The translations under genes and the position numbers were made by a program. Below, piece after piece: positions 48,601-64,000 of a DNA stretch of 64,000 nt (positions are counted from its first letter, which is position 1; every line of letters starts with the position of its first letter). A model generated the notes under the pieces. It saw nothing but the letters and a program-made list of their open reading frames with translations. It was not told the origin of the DNA and ran no database searches. The stretch covers positions 218,871-282,870 of the forward strand of contig JAPTJF010000022.1 in NCBI GenBank assembly GCA_029339195.1, read 5' to 3'. The DNA is from Micractinium sp. NFX-FRZ (Eukaryota; Chlorophyta; Trebouxiophyceae; Chlorellales; Chlorellaceae).

Positions 48601-49721
48601 GTATGCCACCCTCCTCCTGCGGACACCACCACAGCACAGCACAGCGCAGCACAGCACGGCACAACATGTGTCCCCAGATCTGGCCGGCCTTCTGCCCCGT
48701 GCGCCCCTCTGCAGGCATGATCTCCGGAGCTCTCCTGCAGGCCTACTGCCCAGACAACGGGCAGTGTGTGGACCGGTCCCAGCAGGACGGCGCGGACACC
48801 AGCAGCGCAGGCAACGGCAGCGGCAGCGGCAGCGTGGCCGCCGATGCCGGGCGCCGCCTGCTGTCCCTCTTCTCTGGCAAGGGCGAGGGGCGGTGGCTGC
48901 AGGGCCTGGCGGCGGCAGCGGGGGCAGATGGGGACACCCCAGCTGCCTTCCCATGTGACGGCCGCATGCTGTGGCTGATTGTGGGGCTCATCACCCTCTC
49001 TTCCCCGCTGCTGGTGCTGCTCACTCAGGTGTGGGCCCGGGAGGGGGGGGGAGAGGTGGCTGGCCTGCCCTGGCTGGCTGGCTGGTGGGCTGGGCGCTGG
49101 CGGGGCCTGGCTGGCCTGGCTGGCTGGCTGGCTGGCTGGTGGGCTGGGCGCTGGCGGGGCCTGGCTGGCCTGGCTGGCTGGCTGCTGTCCTTCCCGTGCT
49201 GCCCAGCAGCATTTACACCTGCCGCTTCCCCGTCCCTTCATCGTGCCCCCCCCTGATCGTCTCGCCGCGTGCTGCAGCGCTGGCTGCGCCCCGGCCCACG
49301 CGACTTTGCTCGGCTGCACGACGCGCAGCGCATCAAGTGAGGGCCGTCGCAACTGGTGCTACCAGATGCGGTGGGGGTGGGATGGTGCTAGTTGCCGGCT
49401 TTGATAAATGATGGCCGGAAGAGGGCATGCGGAGACGGTCCGTGCCACGTTGCCGCCCCTAGGCCTGCACCCCCAACCTTCCCCCTGATCTCCACTCTTC
49501 TCCCTTCCCACCCCTTGGGGCGCACCGGCAGGCCGGGCGGCACCACCACGGAGGGCGAGTGCTTTGACGTGAACGAGGCAGACCCGCTGGCATTGCTGGA
49601 GAATGTGTATGAATCGCGCCTGCTGCACGCAGCCGAGAGCGGCAGCGGCCCAGGCGGCTCGCGCCCAGGCAGCGCCGGCGGGCAGCCTGCGGGGCGCCCC
49701 GGCAGCGCCAGTGCCAGCTGA
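42640..49721 (+). CDS. Major facilitator superfamily transporter
   Basis: Exons: 42640-42719, 43389-43499, 43721-43800, 44051-44126, 44342-44411, 44794-44883, 45146-45254, 45494-45606, 45846-46165, 46472-46497, 46635-46692, 46933-46987, 47190-47229, 47549-47629, 47934-47997, 48316-48410, 48715-49028, 49278-49336, 49532-49721. The 2,031 nt close in frame to 676 aa. There are about twelve hydrophobic segments. MFS hallmarks include GFLMGGAIDCLGVKASLII after helix 2 and FALFYSLMNCAALSQ. A Ser/Gln/Ala-rich cytoplasmic loop of about 110 aa follows helix 6. The segment SLGEAIWSPRWYDYS...APDGREGIF is shared by a group of protist MFS proteins distantly related to peptide (POT) carriers. Substrate unknown. 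The donor of exon 8 (TCG|GTGGGT at 45607) was chosen to keep phase. Confidence 0.8.
47976..48116 (+). repeat. Exon-intron junction duplicated 100 bp downstream
   Basis: About 41 bp covering the end of the exon 47934-47997, its GTGAGC donor and the first intron bases (47976-48016) recur at 48076-48116 with three mismatches. Confidence 0.85.
49070..49185 (+). repeat. 54-bp tandem duplication with GGCT repeats in an intron
   Basis: A block of about 46 bp starting GCTGGTGGGCTGGGCGCTGG occurs at 49081 and again at 49135, embedded in GGCT repeats, in the intron 49029-49277 of the MFS gene. Confidence 0.85.
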
Positions 49722-50345
49722 GCCCAGCGCCGCTGGGACGCATGCTGCCGGCGCCATCTTCGTCTGCTGCCGGCAGCGCCGCCCAGCTCGAGTGGCGAGC
49801 CCACCCCCCTGTATGAACCCCCCTGTATGCCCCACTGCTGTACGTTACTAGCAGCATCCCGGCTGCCAAGCTCATCCGGGCCTGGTCACTACGGCATATG
49901 TGTAGCATGTACATACGCCTATGCGCTCGCGTGCCTGCACCCCTCTGCACACGCACTCCACTGTGTACCACTTGCACCCCATCTCGTGCTCACCGACACC
50001 AGCTTACAGCGCGCCTTGCCATGCCACTGCCCTTTCGCACCCCGCGCACCTGCTTTCATTGTCTGTAGTGCTTCCCTGAGAGCTGCTTGAGAGCGCCCTT
50101 TCATCATGATGCTGTGTGAAATTGTTGTTGTTGCAACGACCAGACAGGTGCTGCATGCTGGCGTGTTCGCATTGTGTGTTGGGCAGGCCCCGCCGCCCCC
50201 GCCGCTATGCTGGGCCTGCTGCGATGTTGATATAATCCGCCAACATTAGCCGCGCTGAGCATTGCTCTTATCAATTGACACCAGAGTGTCCAACTGCGGG
50301 GTACTGGGATCTGAGACGACGTCAGGGAGGAGCATGTTCAGCGGC
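49722..50345 (+). promoter_or_regulatory. Intergenic region with possible copper-response elements
   Basis: This 624-bp region holds the 3' UTR of the MFS gene and the promoter of the first Cys-Met protein gene. A TATA-like GATATAAT lies at about 50229-50236, roughly 110 bp before the ATG. Four GTAC sites occur at 49840, 49909, 49965 and 50301. GTAC is the core of the CRR1-bound copper-response element in Chlamydomonas, but a 4-bp core is weak evidence. Confidence 0.4.
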
Positions 50346-52802
50346 ATGAAGTTTTGTGGAGCGCTCCTGGCGCTTTGCCTTCTTGGACAAGCTCTGGGTG
50401 AGCATGGCGTGCTGCCTGAGCGCCGGTGACAGCATGATGGCCAGCTTGCGCGCAGGCCACGCCCGCTGGTACACCTTGCGTCCCCCTCACGCGGGGCGTG
50501 TGAGAGGTTGGCCCGCGCGGGCAGAGCATGCCATTTCGAAACGCGCGACTCAGATTTCAAGCCGGCGGCAAGGGTGGCGGTGCACCTGCGGTGTACTCAC
50601 CACCGCGCCTGCTTGCGCCAGCGGCGGCCGCCGCTGCCGCCACCGCCAGATGCCTCCTGGTTTCTTCTCGCCCTCCTTCCTGCAGCTCATGGGGGCGAAG
50701 ACCACAGCATGGACATGGGAGGCGGCAGCGACAAGATGCAAATGGGTGGCGGCGAGGGGATGCAGATGGGCGGCGACGACGGAATGATGGAGATGGGAGG
50801 CGCCGGCAGCGGCAACACGACGGACGCCTGCTACTCCGACCCCTCTGCCGCCGACTGCGCGAGCTTTACCCGCTCGGATGATGGTGCGGGGCAAGGGGTT
50901 CCTCTTGAGGCAGGGCCACGGTGCATTCTGCTGGGCTGGGGAGCTAAAGAGGGGTCCGGCGTGGTGGCAGCGCGGCTGCATGGGCCCGTGGCAGTGTGAG
51001 CACCGCAGGTACACAACGGGGTGTAGGGCGCGCCCCGTGCTGCGCACCCCAACAGCCCAGCGCGCCTGTGCGCCAACTACCTCACTGCGCGACTGGAGGC
51101 TGTCCCGCACACCCGCCTCCCTCGCCCACCCCGCCCTCGCCCACCCCGCCCTCGCCCACCCCGCCCTCACCCACCCCCTGCCCCTCCCCCACCCCGCAGA
51201 CTGGGAGGCCGACATTGAGGTGCTGTGCGATGCGATGCCTTTCATGATCGGCTGCTCCCTCTGGCAGCAGTGCCAGGTGGGCGCAAGGCGGTGGTGCCCG
51301 GCAGCAGAGGGGCTGCGCAGGCCGCTAGCGCTGTGCATGGTCATGCTGCTGCCTTGGTTTCGCCTCACCACACCCGCGGTGCAGCAGCGCGTGCTCCCAC
51401 CCCATGCGTCCTGCCTGCGTCCTGCCTGCCTGCCTGCGTGCCTGCCATCATGTGTGCCCGGTGGGCCCATCCGTTTGCCACCCATCTGGCCTGCCCACCT
51501 GCCCCCGTCCCTGGCAACTGCCCCCGCTCACCCATCCCCCCAAACCCCTTCACCCCCAACCCCTTGTCCTGCCCCACAGAACGGCACCGCCTCTGGCGAG
51601 TACTGCGAACTCTCCTCGCTGGCGGGCAACATCTGCGTGGACATGCCTGGTGAGCCGCGTGTGCTGTCATGGGGAGAGTAATTGTGTTGATTTGAGCTGG
51701 GTTGGGTTGGACATGCCCTTGCTGGCGGCAGGGCAACGTGCTCGTGGACATGCCTCGGGAGGCCTGTGGCCTGGGTTGAGAGCCGCCTCGGGTGGGCTGC
51801 TGTGCTCTGTGCCGTGCTGTGATGGGACGCGCTGCACTGCGCTGGCTGGATCCCTGTCAACTGGCTTGCACTGCTGCCGTGTCTGCTTGCTGGTGTAGCA
51901 CCCCTTGGCCGCTTACGCGCCCCCCTCCCCCTCAGCATCGCCGCTGTGCAGAGTGTAAGTGTTGTGCACTTGCCAGCCCTGCTGCATTTACCGACGACGC
52001 CCTCCACCCACTTGGCCTCGTTGCTGCCCTCCCTTCCCCTTTTCGTGGTGCAGGCATGAAGGGGTGCGAGGCGTGGGTGGCGCTGTGCGGCGCCAACAGC
52101 ACGGCGGTGGAGCAGTGCACCTCCCCCGGCCCCATCCCTGGGGTGGTGACCACCTTTGCCGCCAAGGAGGGCATCGAGGTGGGCGGGCGGGCGGGACTGC
52201 GGGCTGGGGGGCTGCCGGTGTTGCCGCCTCCACCCACCGTGACCACACCTCCCGGGTGCCAGCAGCTGGCGCGGGGTGGCCCACAGCGGGGCCTGGGCAA
52301 TGGTGTGTGTGCTATCGGCACGGGGCCGCTGCCCCCGCGGGCGGGCTCGCCGACACCCCGCTTTGCCTTTCCATGTGGCTCGTCTTTTGCGTGCCCGCAG
52401 AGCCTGTGCGGCACCCACTGCATGGACGGCTGCGGTGACTGCGAGATGGGCAAGACGTACGCCACCTGCACAGACCCCCTGCTCATCCTCGCCCGCATGT
52501 GCTACGGTACGCGCTGAAGGCCGCACGCGTATTTCAAGGGGCAACGGTGTGCAATGTGTAGGGTAGTGGCAGCGCCCTGCTGCTGGGAGGGTTACTGCAA
52601 GCTCCAGCTCTCCCCCTCCCTCGGCCCGCCCTCTCTTCTCATGCCGCCCCTGTGTTGCTCCCCCACCCCGCCTGCAGAGATGCCCACCATGCCCGAGTGC
52701 CGCGAGATGACGGGCATTGTGCCCATGTGCGAGGATGAGGCGGTGGCAGCCAACTTCCCGCTCGTGTGCACCAACCCGCCCTCGCCCACCGCCAAGTGCT
52801 GA
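50346..52802 (+). CDS. Secreted Cys-Met copper-binding protein (CTR3-like), copy 1
   Basis: Exons: 50346-50397, 50686-50883, 51200-51276, 51580-51649, 52054-52178, 52401-52506, 52678-52802, giving 250 aa. A signal peptide (MKFCGALLALCLLGQAL) leads into a Met-rich stretch (SMDMGGGSDKMQMGGGEG, with more repeats), the type of sequence that loads copper onto CTR transporters. The body is rich in Cys. It contains CYEMPTMPEC, an exact CxxMxxMxxC motif assembled across the last intron. That Cys-Met motif is known from Chlamydomonas CTR copper-assimilation proteins. No transmembrane helices follow, which resembles the soluble relative CTR3. Copper binding is inferred, not shown. Confidence 0.75.
51121..51180 (+). 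repeat. 15-bp tandem repeat in an intron
   Basis: Four copies of a unit close to CTCGCCCACCCCGCC lie directly before the acceptor of the exon 51200-51276. Confidence 0.85.
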
Positions 52803-53251
52803 GCAGTTGCGCGCAATGCGCAGCCCACATCAGAGCAATGCGCATCACAAAGGCACGGACCTTAACATGCCCATGCAGCTGCCACTTGGCCAGACATTGA
52901 CTGCTGCCTGCCCCCATGCACCTCCCAGCGTGCACCTCGTGGCTCCCCACTGACAGCGCTGCCGTGAGCAGCTCCGCATGTAAACCACAACGCAAACCAC
53001 TGGGTCACTGGTGTGCTCTTGTGAGAGACGTGTTGCAATTTTGATGCTGCTGTCCCCCCCTTGCTGTGCTGCCCGTGACCGGGAGCGGCGCCCAGCCGGC
53101 ACATTCAAAACCGCCGCAGCTGGGAGCGCTGCCTGACATCACTGATGACAGGGAGTCGGTTCATGCCGCCCACGAGGGCCTTTATGCTTAACCTCTGATT
53201 ATATCAGCGCGACTCCTTATCTGTCTGACCTGATAGAGAAGCGCGTTCACG
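52803..53251 (+). promoter_or_regulatory. Intergenic region between the two Cys-Met genes
   Basis: TGTAA at 52979-52983 is a likely polyadenylation signal of copy 1. A TATA-like ATTATATC at about 53198-53205 lies roughly 50 bp upstream of the copy 2 ATG. A 16-bp direct repeat (GCGCGTTCACGATGCG at 53241 and 53261) overlaps the start codon. No GTAC site was seen here. Confidence 0.45.
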
Positions 53252-55180
53252 ATGCGGTCGGCGCGTTCACGATGCGTGCTACTTGCCCTCTTTTGCTTGG
53301 CGGCTCCCACGCTGGCTATGCAAGCAGCCGCAGGCGAGGGGGTTAGGGGAACGCAGCGAAGCGCGTGATGCAGGTCGAGCACGGGGCCAGCTGCCGCCGC
53401 CGCCCGCGGCTGGCCGTGCCGCGCGCCCTGCTGCTGGTACGGCAGCGTCGGAACAGCTTGCGTCATACAATGGGAGGACCCGGGACCCACCCGTTGTTCT
53501 CACATCCAATACTTCCTCCGCACCTTGCTTGCAGCCGTGGTGGCGCCTGCGCCCGCCGTGGATGAGGTCGACCTCTCGGGCAGCCGCAACCTGACGTCCC
53601 TCTGCTACGACGACCCCTCTGCCCTGGAGTGCACCGGGTTTGAGCGCAGCGACGAGGGTGGGTGCACGGGCACAGGGTGAGGTGCCTGGTGTGGATCAGG
53701 GTCCGGGGTTAAACCCTAAATCCTGCCCCTCATCCAAATCTGACTCAAACCGAGCGGCAGCGCTGGCTCCCTCATCACCTAGTGCATGCAGCAATTGGCC
53801 CCGCCCCCCAGCCCACCACCTTTCCGCCCGGCGTGCTGCCATGGCCTACGCCCAGGAGCAGGAAGCCACCCATGGCTGTTCCCTTTTCAGCTGTTGCAGA
53901 TTGGACCGATGACTTGACCCAGCTCTGCAGCCCCACACCCTACCTGATTGGCTGCCATCTGCGGGAGCAGTGCAAGGTAGGAGGAGCCACCTGGCTGCCT
54001 GGCCGGCTGGGTGCGCCGCACTCTGCTTGCATCCTATGCCTGCTCAAGCACCCAAGTTGCACAGGTCCTCCTTCAGCGCTTTGCAAGGCAAAGACACCTT
54101 GCACCTCCGCCTGCCTGCTTCTCCTGCAGAGCGGCGCTGCATCTGGCACGCACTGCGCCCTCTCCTCCCTCACCGCCAACGTCTGCCTCGACATGCCACT
54201 GGTGGGCGGGTGGGCGCGTGCGCTGCCGGGCGGGCAAATCTGTGTGGTGGGCCTGACTGCCGGCTGGGACAAGGTGTGCGTCATGTTGCATCACATGGCC
54301 CCACTGTGCCCCGACCCCGCACAGTTTGTGTTGCTCACCACCCCCCTTGCCTCCCGCCCGCCCCCCCGCTCCATCCCCGTGCCTGCCCACTCCCCAGGTC
54401 AACGGCACCACCGAGGGCTGCGAGGCCTGGAGCGCGCTGTGCGGCAGCCAGGACAGCGTGGTGGCTCAGTGCACCTCCCCTGGCCCCATCTCCGATCTTA
54501 TCAACACCCTGACCACCCGTGATGGCATCAACGTGAGGGCATGCATGCTCGGTGCTCGGCGGTGTGGGCTGTGTTGTGTGCGCCAGAGGCCGTGAGATGT
54601 GCGGTGCTTTGGGCTATGATGCCTATGCCATGCTGCCACGTGGCGTGCCATGCCGTGGTGAGCCGCGACATGCAGCGTTGGACCTGCGCTTTCATAACGC
54701 CGCCCTTGGCTGCCTTGGCCCACCCAATGCCCGTGCCCCTGTGTTGCATCCCGTTGCGTGCAGAGCATCTGCCTGACCCACTACATGCCGGGGTGCGAGT
54801 GCGGCCCCCATGAAGGCCCCGAGTCCCACAACTTCAGCAACTGCACCTTCCCGGGTCCCCTCCCCGCCTTCTCCTACATGTGCTACGCTATGCCCGACAT
54901 GCCCGAGTGCGAGCAGACCGGGTTCAAGGCCATGTGCTCCGACGCTGATGTGGCAGCCACCTTCTCCGCTGTGTGTGTGGCCCCCCCCAACCCTACAGAG
55001 ATGCAGCCCCCCTCCCAGCCCACCGCAGCACCACAGGCTGCCTCTGCCGAGCCGCCTTCTGCGGCGCCCCCAGCCGAGGCGCCCGTGCCCGCCCCTGTGC
55101 CTTCTGCTGGCTGGGCGCCGGCGCCGGGTGTGGCAGCATTCATGCTTGCAACGTTGCTGGCAGTTGTGGCGCTATTTTGA
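53252..55180 (+). CDS. Secreted, probably GPI-anchored Cys-Met copper-binding protein, copy 2
   Basis: Exons: 53252-53333, 53535-53657, 53900-53976, 54130-54201, 54398-54532, 54764-55180, giving 301 aa. It is a tandem paralogue of the preceding gene, with matching blocks (LC.DDPSALEC, a PYLIGCHLREQCK-type exon of identical 77-nt length, GCEAWSALCGS, CTSPGPI) and the motif CYAMPDMPEC, again CxxMxxMxxC. The signal peptide is VLLALFCLAAPTLA. Unlike copy 1 it lacks the Met-rich N-terminus and has a Pro/Ala-rich tail ending in a hydrophobic segment (VAAFMLATLLAVVALF), typical of GPI attachment. The first intron needs a GC donor (GCAG|GCGAGG). The last exon fuses two exons of copy 1. Copper binding at the cell surface is inferred. 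Confidence 0.75.
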
Positions 55181-55636
55181 AAAGGGTGTATGCTCTTGTG
55201 GGTTCATTGTCCCTTGCCTATTTGCCAACTTCATCTTTGTTTGTGAGAGCGGTGAGCGCCACAGGGCGGCGCTGCAGGAGGGAGCCGGAGCAGACCTGTT
55301 CAATCAATCTCTATTTATAAATCAAATTGCCATATAAGGAGCAAGGCGCAACAGAGGCTGCCTTATAACGATAACCTGATTGCACCCCGGGTGCTGGATG
55401 GGTGGGGTGGCTGCCGCCGCTTGCCGCCAGGCATGTGCCGCCACCTCAGCTGGGTCAGATCGGCACCCCCTCATCGCGCTAACGGGACCAGCGTCGGCAG
55501 CCCTGCACGGAAAGCTCGGTCTCTGAGCGCACAAGGGCTCCCTAGCGCACTCTATCTTCTATCAAGCCCGCCGCTATCAAGGCGGCTGCTGCTCCGCCAG
55601 CCCCGACTGCACGTTTTCCAAGCATCGGAAGCTACA
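55181..55636 (+). promoter_or_regulatory. Promoter region of the photodecarboxylase gene
   Basis: This 456-bp region holds the 3' UTR of the second Cys-Met gene and the upstream region of the next gene. The TATA-like TATTTATAAAT at 55312-55322 is about 315 bp before the ATG. It could also belong to the 3' end of the previous gene. Confidence 0.4.
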
Positions 55637-61974
<6,338 letters not shown>

Positions 61975-63426
61975 GCGTGCCGACTGGCGGCGGCCGCCCG
62001 AGCGGCATATGTGTGTGCCCACACACCATGAGTGGCACCCTCCACCCCGGAGCGTGCACCACCAGGCGTCTCCCCATGGCGGAGCGCCCCCGACTGGCGT
62101 CCCCCCTCACACGCCTGAGCTCACCACCCCGAGAGCGAGATGCAATACACCAACCACAAAGTTAGAGAAGGGACCCCCCCCCACCCGCCCACCCCCTCGC
62201 ACCGTCTTGTGAGGCGGAGCAGTGCCGGCGGGGTCGCCCCCATGCCGGCCTGCCTGCCGCCGTTTTCGTTTTTTTCCCTTGCTTCGCAGCTGCCGCACGT
62301 CCCGCCCCTGTTTGATGACAGTTTTGATCCCCTCCCTGCCGTGGAGCGCCTTGCTGGCCATGCGGGCGCCACCCTACGTATGCCTGCTCCCACCGCTACG
62401 GGCGCGCTCCCCCCATGCCGCCCACCTCTACTCTCCCCCCCCCCCTTTGGTGGAGGAGTCTTTCGCTTGCTCCAACAACACTGCGCGTGCCCCCCCAACT
62501 CCCTGGGGGTCCCATCTTATCCCTGTTTGTCCCCCCTCCTCCCCTTCCGTGCTGCCTCGATTCCTCCTGACCTCGTCTGAGTATGAGACACTCCTCACCG
62601 TCTCCATCGAAGCTTGATTGATACTGCCTCTCCCTGTTACTTTACGCATCCCGCCCACACCACGCCTCGCACGGCCACACCACGCCTGGCACGCAGCGGG
62701 CAGCGGGTCTTGCTGACTGGCAGGAGGCCAGGGCAGGGTGTGGCATTGGTGCCTAGGATGTGCTGCTGGTCACGGTTCGTTACAGAGCAGGCAGCTGCAC
62801 TGACATAAGCCTTGCTTGGTGGCACTGGGCACTGGCGGGGGATTGGTGGGCGCTCTCAAGTTGAGTCAGCAGCAGGGGGGGGCACAGCTAGATGCAACAC
62901 TGCATACCCACACACAACTGGCCGGCTGCCGTGGTGTGCCCAGCCGGTGCTACCTACAGCATCTGCAGCAGCTCAGCTGCTTGCTTGGCCGTGAACACAA
63001 GGCGCCGCAGTGCGTGAACTGAAGGCCATGTAGGCTTTCAGCTGCTCGGTTGCATGCACTGCGCAGTGCCCCCTGCCCACCAAAAAAGCTGGAGGGGCGC
63101 ATGACCACGGCAGCAGACGCATGCCCTCCCTGCAGCGTCGCATGCACTCTGCAGCGCCGATCACACAACGGATTGCGGGTGGCCGAGCTCCAGCACGCCA
63201 GCGCTGGCCCCCGCTGCCGCCTGCATGTGCAAGGCAGGGGTCGGCAGCACGTGCACGGTCAAACCGGGCATCGCCTCGACGCTACTGTAATGCATTCATG
63301 CATGCTGTCATTTGAGAGCATGAACACTACACCAGAGGCATACCCGGCTACTCACACGCCGCCCCCCGCTGCCCTAGTGGCAGGCAGCCCCCCCCACGCC
63401 GCCCCTTCCCCCTCGCCCCCACACAC
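61975..63426. other. Convergent intergenic region
   Basis: This is about 1.45 kb between the photodecarboxylase stop and the visible sulfatase exons. It is pyrimidine-rich at 62.1-62.6 kb on the plus strand. No domain is recognisable. A terminal sulfatase exon may lie here on the minus strand; a frame reading QLKAYMAFSSRTAAPC and ending near 62980 is one candidate without support. Confidence 0.45.
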
Positions 63427-64000
63427 CTTGTCGGTGTTGGTCACCAGGTTGATACTCCTCACGTGGCAGTTGGCGCCGCGGCACACCTTGAGCAGGCTCA
63501 GCTGGCCCTGCAGGGTGGCGATGAGCGTCTGCGGGCAGGGGCGGGCGGGTGGCGGGCAAGCAGCGGTGCAGGGTAAGCGGCCGGGCTGGGTATAGTTGAG
63601 CCTGGGAGCGTTGGTTGCAGACAGCTGGCACGGTGTGCTGGTGCCATCGGTGCCGAGGCCGTCGCGGCAGCCGGTACCGTGTCAAGGTGGCAGCCTTGCT
63701 GGCGGCAGCACTGTCAGGGCACGGGGCCATGGTGGCCTGGCGACAGCGACCGAGTGGCTGTCGGCGCCCGCGCACCCGTGGCGCAGTCTCAAAGATGTTG
63801 TTCACTTCGTGAGGGTCGGAGTTGAGGTCGTACAGCTCGTACCCTTCAGGGAACTCGATGTACTGCAAGGGCAGGCGGGGTTGAATGTGTGGCGTGGGAA
63901 GGGGGCTTGGGGTGCCGCTCTGCTGAAGCCTTAGCGCAGTGGCGCACAGGCTCCCACTGGGGCGCAGAGGAGACGGGCAGATGGCAGCAAATCCCTCGGG
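63427..64000 (-). CDS. Sulfatase family protein, C-terminal part only
   Basis: Two exons are clear: 63862-63776, encoding YIEFPEGYELYDLNSDPHEVNNI and following residues, and 63528 to either 63463 or 63427, encoding TLIATLQGQLSLLKVCRGANC. The ELYDLxxDPxExNN segment followed by a helix and a CRGxxC end is the standard C-terminus of type I sulfatases such as algal arylsulfatase. The catalytic N-terminal half, with the formylglycine site, lies beyond the right window edge. The true 3' end is unresolved because two donors are possible (CAC|GTGAGG and AAG|GTGTGT) and the terminal exon was not identified. Algal arylsulfatases are secreted and induced by sulfur starvation; that role is inferred. Confidence 0.75.

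Noticed and set aside
62900..63060. Terminal sulfatase exon reading QLKAYMAFSSRTAAPC on the minus strand
   Set aside because: An acceptor exists, but phase agreement with either upstream donor and similarity to sulfatase ends are not convincing.

Overview
The window is nuclear DNA of a Chlorella-clade green alga (Trebouxiophyceae). The evidence is very high GC content, many short exons separated by GT-AG and an unusual number of GC-AG introns, TGTAA-type polyadenylation signals, hydroxyproline-type (SPPPP) repeats, and a fatty acid photodecarboxylase closely resembling the one known from Chlorella variabilis. Exon models were built by hand. Every complete model except one closes in frame after splicing, which is an internal check on the splice sites.

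Layout. At 1-21,291 (+) lies the 3' part (58 exons, about 3,080 codons) of one giant secreted phosphohydrolase gene. Its order is phytase-like propeller / 5'-nucleotidase / phytase-like propeller / purple acid phosphatase / 5'-nucleotidase / proline-rich hinge / discoidin-like lectin domain. The 5' end lies outside the window. Converging on it is a MYB-CC (PHR1/PSR1-type) transcription factor at 22,469-25,573 (-), the class that controls phosphate-starvation responses. A gene-poor 3 kb follows. Then come CNOT11 (28,622-31,131, -), a SIP-type aquaporin (31,356-33,034, +), a Rab11/RabA GTPase (33,445-35,629, -), a membrane-anchored flavin amine oxidase (35,853-38,518, -), an isochorismatase-like hydrolase with an apparent one-base frameshift (38,993-40,700, +), a RING-finger multi-span membrane protein (41,022-42,460, -), a 19-exon MFS transporter (42,640-49,721, +), two tandem secreted Cys-Met copper-protein genes (50,346-52,802 and 53,252-55,180, +), a fatty acid photodecarboxylase (55,637-61,974, +) and the 3' end of a sulfatase (about 63,427 to the window edge, -).

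How the genes relate. The left 25 kb reads as a phosphate-acquisition neighbourhood: a multi-enzyme, probably wall-associated organic-phosphate scavenger beside a candidate regulator. The pair of Cys-Met proteins suggests copper binding at the cell surface. The sulfatase would release sulfate. The remaining genes are housekeeping genes, several arranged as divergent pairs sharing promoters of about 180-475 bp. The most unusual object is the giant phosphatase polyprotein, with its internal duplication, the purple acid phosphatase block inserted into only one copy, and introns present in only one copy.
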